In this document: positions 9,443-18,249 of the stretch, in pieces | Numbering within the stretch: the first letter of the stretch is position 1 | Layout of the letters: every line of letters starts with the position of its first letter | Source of the DNA: Granulosicoccus sp964390335 | GTDB lineage: Bacteria > Pseudomonadota > Gammaproteobacteria > Granulosicoccales > Granulosicoccaceae | Direction: 5' to 3' | Assembly: GCA_964390335.1 (NCBI GenBank) | Contig: CAYMHU010000011.1 | Coordinates: 34,037 to 98,036, forward strand | Length of the DNA stretch: 64,000 bases | Program-made: the position numbers and the translations under genes | Notes under the pieces: generated by a model | What the model saw: only the letters and a program-made list of their open reading frames with translations | Database searches by the model: none | What the model was told of the DNA's origin: nothing

Positions 9443-10960
9443 ATGCACGCAACAACTGCACAGTCCGACACCTACAAGCCACCGGTGTTGTCCCTTGAAG
9501 GCATCACCAAAATCTTTCCTGGTGTCAAAGCCCTTGATAACATCAAGCTCGAATTATTCCCCGGCGAAGTAACAGCATTGGTCGGTGAAAATGGCGCAGG
9601 TAAATCAACTGTTGTCAAAATCCTTACCGGTATTTATCAGCCCGATGAAGGCACCATCGTGGTAGATGGCGAACATACACATTTACCAACAGCACAGTCC
9701 GCAGCAGAAAAAGGTATTACCGCCATTCATCAGGAAACTGTGCTGTTTGATGAACTATCGGTAGCCGAAAATATTTTTCTTGGACACGCACCACGCGGCG
9801 CATTCGGATTGATTAACCGTTCTCTCATGGTGGAAAAAGCTGCGGCAATTCTCGAGAGTATTGGTGCCGAAATTGATCCTACTCATCGGTTGCGAGATTT
9901 AGGCATTGCCAACAAACACCTTGTTGCTATAGCACGCGCACTTTCTACTGATGCCCGGGTTGTCATCATGGACGAACCTACAGCAGCACTTAGTCACAAA
10001 GAAATCCAGGAACTTTATGAGTTAATCGAAACACTCAAAGCCCAGAACAAAGCCATACTATTTATCAGCCATAAGTTTGATGAGATTTTTCGCATAGCAG
10101 ATCGATTTACTGTTTTTCGAGATGGCCAGTTTGTGGCCGAAGGACGCATTGATGACATAAAGGAAGGTGAGCTTGTAAAGATGATGGTTGGCCGCGATGT
10201 AAATCAGATCTTCCCTGAACGAGAGCCAAACATTGGCGAAGCGATATTGCAAGTGGACAACATGAGTCACCCAACGGAATTTGCCGACATGAGCTTTACG
10301 CTTTGCCGGGGTGAAATTCTCGGCTTTTATGGCTTGGTTGGTGCAGGTCGATCTGAATTCATGCAATCACTTTTTGGCATCACGCGCGCAACAAGCGGCA
10401 CGATCAGCATCGACGGTGAACCAATTACCATTCGCTCTCCAGCCGATGCAGCCGGAGCAGGTATCGTCTATGTACCAGAAGACCGGGGAACTCAAGGCGC
10501 AATTACAGCGCTACCCATTTTTCAGAACATCACATTACCTTCACTTAAGCAAACCTCGAGAAAAGGGTTTATCCGCTTGGCTGAAGAATTTGCACTGGCA
10601 CGCGAATACACGCAACGGCTTGATCTGCGAGCAGCATCGCTCGACACACCAGCTGGCAATTTATCCGGTGGTAATCAACAAAAAGTGGTTATTGCCAAAT
10701 GGCTTGCCACCCAACCCAAAGTCATCATTCTTGATGAACCTACTAAAGGTATCGATATCGGCTCCAAAGCGGCTGTACACGAATTTATGGCTGAGCTCGC
10801 TGCACTTGGCTTAGCCGTTATTATGGTGAGCTCCGAGATTCCGGAAATCATTGGCATGTCAGATCGCGTTATTGTTATGCGCGAAGGTCGACGTGTTGCC
10901 GAAGTTTCCGGCCAAGACCTCACACCCGAAACCCTGGTTCGTCATGCAGCAGGGATTTAG
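9443..10960 (+). CDS. rhaT: rhamnose ABC transporter, ATP-binding protein (two fused ATPase domains)
   Basis: 505 aa from the ATG at 9443. The reading frame is open further upstream, but that part overlaps rhaS and is not family-like. It contains two ABC domains as in RbsA/MglA. The N-terminal domain (about 12-240) has Walker A GENGAGKST and Walker B VVIMDEPTAAL. The C-terminal domain (about 255-500) has a degenerate Walker A (GLVGAGRSE), signature LSGGNQQK and VIILDEPTKGID. It energises uptake through the RhaP and RhaQ permeases. No strong ribosome site precedes the ATG, so translation may depend on rhaS. Confidence 0.93.
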   Translation: MHATTAQSDTYKPPVLSLEGITKIFPGVKALDNIKLELFPGEVTALVGENGAGKSTVVKILTGIYQPDEGTIVVDGEHTHLPTAQSAAEKGITAIHQETVLFDELSVAENIFLGHAPRGAFGLINRSLMVEKAAAILESIGAEIDPTHRLRDLGIANKHLVAIARALSTDARVVIMDEPTAALSHKEIQELYELIETLKAQNKAILFISHKFDEIFRIADRFTVFRDGQFVAEGRIDDIKEGELVKMMVGRDVNQIFPEREPNIGEAILQVDNMSHPTEFADMSFTLCRGEILGFYGLVGAGRSEFMQSLFGITRATSGTISIDGEPITIRSPADAAGAGIVYVPEDRGTQGAITALPIFQNITLPSLKQTSRKGFIRLAEEFALAREYTQRLDLRAASLDTPAGNLSGGNQQKVVIAKWLATQPKVIILDEPTKGIDIGSKAAVHEFMAELAALGLAVIMVSSEIPEIIGMSDRVIVMREGRRVAEVSGQDLTPETLVRHAAGI

Positions 10961-10969
10961 GAGGCGATT

Positions 10970-11953
10970 ATGCTACGCAAGATGATTACATCACGCGAAG
11001 CGCTGCTACTCGGCGCTATCGCCATATTATTGGGATTGATTTCACTGCGTTTTCCAGGCTTCGTTGCGCCATCAAATCTTGCTGGTGTGTTTAACGATAC
11101 CTCGCCGCTGATATTGCTCGCCATTGGCCAGATGATTGTCATACTGACTAAGTGCATTGATTTATCAGTCGCTGCCAACCTTGCACTTACCGGCATGGTG
11201 GTGGCAATGATCAACGTTGCTTTTCCGAATCTTCCGGTCGCGTTCATTCTGATCATTGCCGTAATGCTCGGTACATTGATGGGCATGGTGAATGGTCTTT
11301 TAGTTTGGAAGCTCGATATTCCACCCATCGTAGTAACGCTTGGCACAATGACTATCTTTCGTGGGATTATTTTTCTTATCTCTGATGGAAAGTGGGTTAA
11401 CAGTCATGAAATGAGCCCAGCCTTTAAAGCATTCCCGCGCACCGAATTACTTGGGCTACCCATGCTGAGTTGGATCGCCATCATAGCCGTGATCATCTTT
11501 AGTATTGTCATGTCACGCACCACTTTTGGCCGCGCTGCCTATGCCGCGGGTGGCAACAGTCACGCCGCCACCTACGCTGGTATTGACGTTGGCCGAACCC
11601 AGTTTCTTGCGTTTACATTGTCCGGCGCACTTGCCGGATTGACTGGCTATCTTTGGGTATCGCGCTACGCGGTAGCGTATGTCGATATTGCTGGTGGCTT
11701 TGAATTGGATGTAGTGGCCGCGTGTGTCATTGGTGGCATTGCCATTAATGGCGGTATTGGTACGATCGCCGGCGCGTTACTTGGCGCGTTGTTTCTAGGC
11801 GTTGTTAAGAATGCCTTGCCCGTGGTGAACATATCCCCATTCTGGCAACTCGCCATTTCAGGTGCAGCGATTATTATCGCCGTTGCACTCAATGCCCGTG
11901 CCAATCGAACCAAGGGGCGGATCATATTAAAATCAGCGGAGCAAGTAGCATGA
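10970..11953 (+). CDS. rhaP: rhamnose ABC transporter, permease RhaP
   Basis: 327 aa, integral membrane protein of the RbsC/BPD-transp-2 family with about 8-10 hydrophobic segments and the family stretches IGQMIVILTKCIDLSVAA and GGIAINGGIGTIAGALLG. The ATG follows a near-perfect GGAGG at 10960-10964. It overlaps rhaQ by four bases (ATGA). It forms the inner-membrane channel with RhaQ. Confidence 0.92.
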   Translation: MLRKMITSREALLLGAIAILLGLISLRFPGFVAPSNLAGVFNDTSPLILLAIGQMIVILTKCIDLSVAANLALTGMVVAMINVAFPNLPVAFILIIAVMLGTLMGMVNGLLVWKLDIPPIVVTLGTMTIFRGIIFLISDGKWVNSHEMSPAFKAFPRTELLGLPMLSWIAIIAVIIFSIVMSRTTFGRAAYAAGGNSHAATYAGIDVGRTQFLAFTLSGALAGLTGYLWVSRYAVAYVDIAGGFELDVVAACVIGGIAINGGIGTIAGALLGALFLGVVKNALPVVNISPFWQLAISGAAIIIAVALNARANRTKGRIILKSAEQVA

Positions 11954-12954
11954 GTAGTAGCAATCCATCCGCCGATGCACCCAACCTAATTCCTGATCGT
12001 ATCCAATCGCGATTCGAGCGCAGCTTAAAGAGCTGGGAAAGCCTGTTGCTGTTAGTAGCTATAATTATATTTGTTATTAACTCGTTTGCCTCACCGTACT
12101 TTCTCAATGCCTGGAACCTGAGTGATGCCACGTTTAATTTCACCGAAAAAGCTATGATCGCTTTTGCTTTGGCTTTGTTGATCATAGCCGGCGAAATCGA
12201 CTTATCAGTTGCTGCGATTATCGCGCTTGCGTCCACCGCAATGGGAGCCGCAGTTCAGGCGGGTGCAGGTACGCCTGTGTTAGTGCTTGTTGGTCTAGGT
12301 ACAGGATTACTGTGCGGAGCGTTTAACGGGTGGTTGGTTACTCGACTAGCCTTGCCATCGATTGTAGCAACCATCGGTACAATGAGCTTGTTCCGCGGTA
12401 TCAGCTACATCATCCTGGGTGACCAAGCATTTCGCGGCTATCCCACCGATTTCGCCTTCTTCGGTCAGGGCTACGTGTTCTGGGTCATCTCGTTTGAGTT
12501 TGTGTTGTTTACCTTACTGGCTGTCATTTATGGCGTGCTGTTACACAAAACTAATTTCGGGCGAGCCGTTTATGCCATCGGTAACAACCCCACTGGTGCA
12601 TTGTTCTCCGGCATTCGCGTTGCCCGCGTGAAGTTTATTTTGTTCTTACTGACAGGTTTAATGTCGGGTGTTGCAGCAATCTGCCTCACATCCAGACTCG
12701 GTTCGACACGTCCATCCATTGCTATGGGATGGGAGCTTGAGATTGTTACGATGGTTGTACTCGGTGGTGTAAATATCCTGGGTGGCTCAGGCACATTGCC
12801 GGGAGTTGTTATCGCCGCTTTTGTTATGGGCCTGGTCACCTTCGGCTTGGGACTACTGAATGTGCCCGGCATCGTGATGTCGATTGTGATTGGTACGCTA
12901 TTGATTGGTGTTATTGCACTGCCGAGGCTATGGCATAAATGGAGACACCCATAA
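11950..12954 (+). CDS. rhaQ: rhamnose ABC transporter, permease RhaQ
   Basis: 334 aa, second RbsC-type permease of the importer. It has an N-terminal cytoplasmic lead, then about 8-10 membrane segments including ALALLIIAGEIDLSVAAI and the conserved GGVNILGGSGTLPGVV loop. It overlaps rhaP by four bases and shares one base with the mutarotase start (TAATG), so the transporter genes and rhaM are translationally coupled. Confidence 0.92.
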   Translation: MSSSNPSADAPNLIPDRIQSRFERSLKSWESLLLLVAIIIFVINSFASPYFLNAWNLSDATFNFTEKAMIAFALALLIIAGEIDLSVAAIIALASTAMGAAVQAGAGTPVLVLVGLGTGLLCGAFNGWLVTRLALPSIVATIGTMSLFRGISYIILGDQAFRGYPTDFAFFGQGYVFWVISFEFVLFTLLAVIYGVLLHKTNFGRAVYAIGNNPTGALFSGIRVARVKFILFLLTGLMSGVAAICLTSRLGSTRPSIAMGWELEIVTMVVLGGVNILGGSGTLPGVVIAAFVMGLVTFGLGLLNVPGIVMSIVIGTLLIGVIALPRLWHKWRHP

Positions 12955-13268
12955 TGGAAAAATACGCATTCAAAATGCAATTAAACCCGGGTTGCGAAGC
13001 AGAATATCGCAAACGCCATGATGAAATCTGGCCTGAGCTAACTAAGCTATTGCAAGATGCTGGCATCAGTGATTATTCCATCCATCTTGATGCAGACACC
13101 AACATACTCTTTGGTGTACTGTGGCGAACCAACGACCACACCATGGATGCTTTACCGGCTACCGACATCATGCAACGCTGGTGGCAACACATGGCCGACA
13201 TCATGGAAACGCATGACGACAACCAGCCAATTGCTACCGAATTAAAAACCGTTTTTCACTTGCCATGA
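12954..13268 (+). CDS. rhaM: L-rhamnose mutarotase
   Basis: 104 aa, exactly the usual RhaM length, from the ATG at 12954 (an upstream in-frame ATG at 12939 lies inside rhaQ). It interconverts alpha- and beta-L-rhamnopyranose so that the isomerase receives its preferred anomer. Family stretches seen are KYAFKMQL, YRKRHDEIWPEL with the catalytic His, DYSIHLD, and MQRWWQHMADIM. It is called rhaU in rhizobia. It overlaps the kinase gene by four bases (ATGA). Confidence 0.95.
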   Translation: MEKYAFKMQLNPGCEAEYRKRHDEIWPELTKLLQDAGISDYSIHLDADTNILFGVLWRTNDHTMDALPATDIMQRWWQHMADIMETHDDNQPIATELKTVFHLP

Positions 13269-14665
13269 GCTCTGGCCACGTTGCCGTTATCGATATAGGC
13301 AAAACCAATGCAAAATTGGTATTGGTTAATGCCGTTGATCTGACAGAACTCGACATCACCACCATACCCAACACCGTTATCGATACGAAACCTTGGCCGC
13401 ATTACGATACCGAGGCAATTTGGACATTTTTAATCGATGGGCTGCGAACATTCCATGCCAGTCATGGCATTGATGTTATTTCCATAACAACGCATGGAGC
13501 CTGTGCAGCGCTCATTGCAGCCGATGGCACTCTCGCCGCACCGATACTTGATTACGAATTCGATCTCGACGATACGGCGGAAGAATACGATCGGATAAGA
13601 CCAACGTTTGATGAGACAGGATCACCAAGACTGCCGGGTGGTTTGAACATTGGTGCGCAGCTACATTGGCAATTTTCCGTCGACACCAACTTGTACGCTC
13701 GCACGCGGCACATCGTTACCTATCCTCAGTATTGGGCTCATCGTTTGACCGGTGTTGCCGCAACGGACGTAAGCTCTTTAGGATGTCATACCGATTTATG
13801 GAATCCCACCGAACGATGCTTTTCTACCTTGGTTGATACGCTCGAGATCAAAGACAAAATTGCGCCAGTTCGACAACCCAGCGATGTGCTAGGTTCGCTA
13901 TTACCTGAGATTGCAAATCTAACGGGTCTCCGTGAAAGCACCCCGGTTCATTGCGGTATTCACGATTCCAACGCATCACTGCTACCGCATGTCCTGCAAC
14001 ACACACCTCCGTTCAGTGTGGTTTCCACTGGCACTTGGGTTATTGCCATGTCTATTGGCGGAAGTCAGGTGACACTAGACTCAAACAAAGACACGCTGAT
14101 TAACGTCAATGCCATGGGCGATCCCGTTCCTTCAGCACGGTTTATGGGCGGGCGAGAATACGAGTTAGCGACTCAACAATCTTATCCCGAACCAACGGAA
14201 GACGCACTGGTAGCCGTATTAACAGATAAACTCATGTTACTACCCGCACTCATGCCCAATACCGGTCCGTATCAAGGCAAACAATCTACTTGGTGGCAAA
14301 ACAACGAACCGCCTGTTGGCTCGATGCAACGAGGCGCCGCTGTTGCTCTGTATCTTGCACTGGTCACATCGCAGTGTTTGGAACTGATTGGTCATAAAGG
14401 CGCTGTGATTGTGGAAGGTCCGTTTTCAGATAACTGGGTGTATCTGGCTATGTTGCGCGCAAGCACGCAATCACCCGTGTTGAGCGCAGTTGGCATGACC
14501 GGTACCAGTCAGGGAGCGGCGTTATTAACCGATATAGATCGCAACCGCCCAGTTAACTGCAATGAGATCAAGCCGCAGAATGAGCTCATCAGCGAGCTCA
14601 TGCGCGAGTATGCCAAGGCTTGGGCGTTAGTGGTTCAAGAGGGCAGTGGCAATCCAATCAGATAA
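13265..14665 (+). CDS. rhaK: L-rhamnulose kinase (FGGY family)
   Basis: 466 aa, FGGY carbohydrate kinase. The N-terminal ATPase motif VAVIDIGKTNAKLVLV opens the first domain. The GIHDSNAS segment (about residue 236) carries the catalytic Asp, and VSTGTWVIAMS starts the second domain. From its place at the end of the rhamnose operon it phosphorylates L-rhamnulose to the 1-phosphate used by RhaD. It belongs to the rhizobial RhaK branch rather than being a close E. coli RhaB match; in R. leguminosarum this kinase is also reported to be needed for transport. It converges with kduD. Confidence 0.9.
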   Translation: MSSGHVAVIDIGKTNAKLVLVNAVDLTELDITTIPNTVIDTKPWPHYDTEAIWTFLIDGLRTFHASHGIDVISITTHGACAALIAADGTLAAPILDYEFDLDDTAEEYDRIRPTFDETGSPRLPGGLNIGAQLHWQFSVDTNLYARTRHIVTYPQYWAHRLTGVAATDVSSLGCHTDLWNPTERCFSTLVDTLEIKDKIAPVRQPSDVLGSLLPEIANLTGLRESTPVHCGIHDSNASLLPHVLQHTPPFSVVSTGTWVIAMSIGGSQVTLDSNKDTLINVNAMGDPVPSARFMGGREYELATQQSYPEPTEDALVAVLTDKLMLLPALMPNTGPYQGKQSTWWQNNEPPVGSMQRGAAVALYLALVTSQCLELIGHKGAVIVEGPFSDNWVYLAMLRASTQSPVLSAVGMTGTSQGAALLTDIDRNRPVNCNEIKPQNELISELMREYAKAWALVVQEGSGNPIR

Positions 14666-14685
14666 CCAAGCCGACAGTCATGCTC

Positions 14686-14703
14686 ATATCATCGCAATGA
14701 TAT
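14686..14703. terminator. hairpin between convergent rhaK and kduD
   Basis: ATATCAT (14686-14692), loop CGCA, ATGATAT (14697-14703): a perfect 7-bp AT-rich stem in the 37-bp gap between convergent stop codons. No T-run on either side, so it is at best a weak bidirectional end signal. Confidence 0.3.
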
Positions 14704-15446
14704 CAACGCGCCAGCCAGCCACCATCAACGTTCAGAACAGCGCCGGTGATGTAGTCAGATGCACGCGACGACAAGAATACCGCTGTGCCAGCAATATCCA
14801 CAGGGTCGCCCCAACGACCTGCCGGTATTCGAGATAAGATCTCCGCTGATCGCTTCGGGTCTTCGCGAAGCGCCGTTGTGTTATCGGTTGCGATATACCC
14901 CGGTGCAATCGCATTCACATTGATATTGCTTGCAGCCCATTCATTGGCAAGTACTTTTGTTAACCCAGCAACACCATGCTTCGATGCAGTGTAAGACGGT
15001 ACTCGAATACCACCCTGGAAGGACAACAACGATGCGATGTTGATGACTTTCGCCGGTGTTTTATTTTGCAACGCTTGTTTGGCGAACGCCTGAGTAGTAA
15101 AAAACAACGCCTTTAGATTCACGTTCAGCACATCGTCCCAATCTTGTTCCCCAAAATCCACAGAATCTTCGCGCCGAATAATGCCAGCATTGTTAACCAG
15201 GATATCTAAATCGCTGCGCTTGGCGATAGCATCGCTACCGGCCATTGGGTTGGAGAGGTCAATAAGCAGCTCTTCAGCTGAGCCTTGATTATCCTTAATT
15301 GTGGATAGCGTTTGCTCACAAGATCGCCGTCCGGCACACACAATATGTGCACCGGATTTAGCAAGTTCAACTGCAATAGCCTGCCCGATACCCGCGTTCG
15401 CACCGGTTACCAGCGCGCGCTTGCCCGATAGATCAAACAGGTTCAA
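14703..15446 (-). CDS. kduD: 2-dehydro-3-deoxy-D-gluconate 5-dehydrogenase
   Basis: 247 aa SDR with ALVTGANAGIGQ at the cofactor site, NNAGI, a catalytic Ser in NIASLLSFQGG, YTASKHG, and the C-terminal NVDGGWLAR typical of KduD. It reduces 2,5-diketo-3-deoxygluconate (DKII) to 2-keto-3-deoxygluconate in unsaturated uronate catabolism. The start is a TTG at 15446 overlapping the kduI stop (TTGA), which couples it to kduI. Downstream KDG kinase and aldolase genes are not in this window. Confidence 0.93.
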   Translation of the reverse strand: MNLFDLSGKRALVTGANAGIGQAIAVELAKSGAHIVCAGRRSCEQTLSTIKDNQGSAEELLIDLSNPMAGSDAIAKRSDLDILVNNAGIIRREDSVDFGEQDWDDVLNVNLKALFFTTQAFAKQALQNKTPAKVINIASLLSFQGGIRVPSYTASKHGVAGLTKVLANEWAASNINVNAIAPGYIATDNTTALREDPKRSAEILSRIPAGRWGDPVDIAGTAVFLSSRASDYITGAVLNVDGGWLAR

Positions 15447-16267
15447 CGCAAATCCTCCATCGCCACCATATCAACATCTTTGTAATCAACGTTGTCGCCA
15501 GCCATTGCCCAGCAAAACGTGTAGCTGCCAGTTCCAGCGCCGCAGTGAATGGACCATGGTGGAGAGACGACCACTTCTTCGTTACTCATCACAATGTGCC
15601 GCGTTTCCTGAGGTTCACCCATGAAGTGAAAAACGCGGTTCTCTTCAGCCAAATCGAAATACAGATACGCTTCCATACGTCGATCGTGCAAATGCGCTGG
15701 CATAGTGTTCCATACAGAACCACCATGGAATACCGTGTACCCCATGACCAGTTGACAGCTTTCCATGACTTCCGGATGCACGAACATATAAATGGTGCGA
15801 TCGTTTGCCGTTTCAGCTGAACCCAAAGACAAACTTGCCGCATCTTTTAATTGCACGAGCTTATTAGGCAGGGTTCGATGTGCCGGCGCCGATACGATAT
15901 AGAAGCGACCTTGCCCTGAAAATGTAACAGCCCCTGCCCCCATACCTAAGTAAAGAATATCGCCCTTGCCAAGCTCGTGGGTATCGTCTCCGCATTTGAG
16001 GACGCCAGGTTCGCCGATATTCAAAATACCCATTTCCCGACGGTCTAATATGCTGGGCGTGCCTGCTTCGGCCACATGATCAAGCACTAACTCACCACCA
16101 TCGGGAACGGCACCGCCGACAATCATTCTGTCGTAGTGGGTGTACTTCAGATTGATCTCACCATTTTTGAATAAACCAGGCACATGAAACGCATCGCGCA
16201 ACTGGGTTGTGTCCATTGCTTTGGTTGCTGTCGGGTCGACCGCATACATTGATGTTACGTTTACCAT
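15443..16267 (-). CDS. kduI: 5-dehydro-4-deoxy-D-glucuronate isomerase
   Basis: 274 aa, full KduI length (E. coli 278). It isomerises 4-deoxy-L-threo-5-hexosulose uronate (DKI) to DKII. Recognisable parts are the YTHYDRMIVGGAVP and LDHVAEAGTPSILDRREMGI stretches and the C-terminal cupin metal site in MPAHLHDRRMEAYLYFD. The ATG at 16267 follows AAAGGA. It sits between kdgF and kduD, in pathway order. Confidence 0.95.
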   Translation of the reverse strand: MVNVTSMYAVDPTATKAMDTTQLRDAFHVPGLFKNGEINLKYTHYDRMIVGGAVPDGGELVLDHVAEAGTPSILDRREMGILNIGEPGVLKCGDDTHELGKGDILYLGMGAGAVTFSGQGRFYIVSAPAHRTLPNKLVQLKDAASLSLGSAETANDRTIYMFVHPEVMESCQLVMGYTVFHGGSVWNTMPAHLHDRRMEAYLYFDLAEENRVFHFMGEPQETRHIVMSNEEVVVSPPWSIHCGAGTGSYTFCWAMAGDNVDYKDVDMVAMEDLR

Positions 16268-16278
16268 CTACTTATCCT

Positions 16279-16587
16279 TTATAAAAAATCATCACGACGT
16301 GGTGTGAAGCAATCAACCAGTTCACCTGGTTCCATACAAACACACCCATGTTCTGCGTTAGCGGGAATGACAAAACTGTCGCCTGCAGCAACTTCGGATT
16401 CAACACCGTTAATGCTGAATTTGAAGCGACCACTCTTCACGTAGGTGGATTGCACGTGTGGATGATTGTGCAGTGCACCCTCAGCGCCTTTATTGAACGA
16501 AAACAAGACCACCATGAGATCTTGATGATCCGCAAGCACCTGACGAGTAACGCCGTCCCCGGACGGAACGGTTGGAAACTGACTCAT
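16279..16587 (-). CDS. kdgF: cupin protein, KdgF-type uronate linearisation
   Basis: 102 aa single-domain cupin with the metal-binding HNHPHVQ motif (about residue 37) and the second motif around IPANAEHGC. KdgF-type cupins convert the unsaturated uronate released by lyases/hydrolases to the linear DKI used by KduI, and this context supports that role. The frame is open to a TTG at 16602, but AGAGG at 16594-16598 is correctly spaced for the ATG at 16587, which was chosen. It is the first gene of kdgF-kduI-kduD. Confidence 0.85.
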   Translation of the reverse strand: MSQFPTVPSGDGVTRQVLADHQDLMVVLFSFNKGAEGALHNHPHVQSTYVKSGRFKFSINGVESEVAAGDSFVIPANAEHGCVCMEPGELVDCFTPRRDDFL

Positions 16588-16602
16588 CTTGAAACCTCTC
16601 AA

Positions 16603-16614
16603 CTAGTATACTAG
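16603..16614. promoter_or_regulatory. GntR-type palindrome upstream of kdgF
   Basis: CTAGTATACTAG is a perfect 12-bp palindrome starting 16 bp upstream of the kdgF ATG, followed by an AT-rich stretch. GntR/FadR-subfamily uronate regulators bind short TAT-centred palindromes of this kind, so it is a candidate operator for the kdgF-kduI-kduD operon. No GntR gene is present in the window. Confidence 0.5.
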
Positions 16615-16746
16615 ACTACAAGTATAACTGTATTTGGCAATGTATGGAAAAAGAATATGAGGTAGAGCGTCCAGGCAGTAGGCTTGTTGCACGGTGGCAT
16701 CCACTGCGTTGTCAGCACCACTAACGAATCGAGATTCGGGCAGTTT

Positions 16747-18237
16747 TTAATTCAGCTGTGGCGGACGCGCGTCCCGAATCAAGTCGTCAATATTCAATGC
16801 CGCTTCCAATCCGTCCGCCAGCTCATCCAAATCTTTATCTATTTCGCTTTCATAGCTCAACGAACTTGCTGAACCCGCTACCAAACTATCAAGCCACCAA
16901 GACCGAAACGCATCGCTTGAAAAAATACCGTGCACGTAAGTGCCCTGAATATTTCCCTTGGCATTCAGCGCACCATCCACACTATTCTCAAGCCTGAGCA
17001 TAGGGCGCGACGAATCAGGACCTGCCGTTCGCCCCATATGGATTTCATACCCGTTAATTGTCGCGTTGCATTGCAAGCTGACGCCCGTGACTTGACGTGT
17101 GCTTTTCTTTTCTATCATGTGCGTCACAACGTCGAGTAAACCAAGCCCGTTGATAGAGCTGACATTACCGTCAACTAAATCCGGATCGTGAATAGTATTA
17201 CCCAGCAGCTGGTACCCACCGCACAAACCCATGACCCGACCGCCACTTCTGGCAAAGGCTATGATGTCGTGATCCCAGCCTTGTTCCCGCATGAATTGCA
17301 TATCTCCCGTGCTGGATTTTGTACCGGGAATAATGATGGCATCAACATCTAATGGAATGGGTGATCCTGGTGGAACAAAAAACACGGTAACGTTGGACTC
17401 CGCCCGCAATGGATCCACGTCATCAAAATTGGCTATGCGTGACAGCATCGGCACGGCAATGGATACCGAGCCGCGCTTGTTACTGCGAGGAGTTCCTGAA
17501 GATTGATCAAGCACTACGGCATCTTCCTGAGGTAACCTTAAAGCGCTTGGCAACCACGGGATAACACCACGACAAGGCCACTGCGTTAGCTGTTCAATGG
17601 CCGTAACGCCATCTTCAAACAACGCGGGGTCACCTCGAAAGCGATTAATAATAAAACTAACAATCATGGCAGCATCGGCGGAATCAATAACGCGTTGCGT
17701 ACCGGCAACAGCAGCAATAACACCGCCACGGTCAATATCACCAATCAAACACACCGGCGCATTGACTGCACGCGCAAACCCCATATTCGCGATATCGTGT
17801 TGCCGCAGATTAATCTCAGCCGGACTACCTGCCCCTTCAACCAGTACCAGCTCATATTGTTCAGTCAGACGCGTGAAGCTTTGAACAACCGCATCGCGTA
17901 AGGTGGCTCTCTGGTGTGACATGTAATCACTCGCAGTTAATGTTTTGTGTACCTGCCCGTGCACGATTATTTGCGCCACTCTATCGCTTTGCGGTTTGAT
18001 CAGTACCGGGTTAAAGTCAGTATGGAGTGTTAATCCACAAGCGCGCGCCTGCAGCGCTTGCGCACGACCAATCTCGCCACCATCAACACACGCGGCTGCG
18101 TTGTTCGACATGTTCTGCGGCTTAAAAGGCGCAACTGAGATACCACGCCGGTGCGCAATGCGACATAAACCGGCAACCAGGGTTGACTTCCCTACATCCG
18201 ACCCGGTGCCTTGAAACATTAATACGCGAGAGTTCAT
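16747..18237 (-). CDS. cobQ: cobyric acid synthase (amidotransferase)
   Basis: 496 aa, usual CobQ/CbiP length. The N-terminal ATP-binding domain opens with MFQGTGSDVGKST, and the C-terminal class I glutamine amidotransferase domain has the nucleophile Cys in MGLCGGYQLLG and the His in TYVHGIF. It amidates adenosyl-cobyrinic acid a,c-diamide at b, d, e and g to give adenosylcobyric acid. It is the last gene of the riboswitch-led minus-strand operon, 12 bp after cobO. The upstream ring-building genes are not seen here. Confidence 0.96.
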   Translation of the reverse strand: MNSRVLMFQGTGSDVGKSTLVAGLCRIAHRRGISVAPFKPQNMSNNAAACVDGGEIGRAQALQARACGLTLHTDFNPVLIKPQSDRVAQIIVHGQVHKTLTASDYMSHQRATLRDAVVQSFTRLTEQYELVLVEGAGSPAEINLRQHDIANMGFARAVNAPVCLIGDIDRGGVIAAVAGTQRVIDSADAAMIVSFIINRFRGDPALFEDGVTAIEQLTQWPCRGVIPWLPSALRLPQEDAVVLDQSSGTPRSNKRGSVSIAVPMLSRIANFDDVDPLRAESNVTVFFVPPGSPIPLDVDAIIIPGTKSSTGDMQFMREQGWDHDIIAFARSGGRVMGLCGGYQLLGNTIHDPDLVDGNVSSINGLGLLDVVTHMIEKKSTRQVTGVSLQCNATINGYEIHMGRTAGPDSSRPMLRLENSVDGALNAKGNIQGTYVHGIFSSDAFRSWWLDSLVAGSASSLSYESEIDKDLDELADGLEAALNIDDLIRDARPPQLN

Positions 18238-18249
18238 ACCAAACCCAGA

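Noticed and set aside
16725..16748. CGAATC-GA-GATTCG followed by TTTTT looks like an intrinsic terminator on the plus strand
   Set aside because: No plus-strand gene lies upstream, the loop would be only two bases, and on the minus strand no T-run follows.
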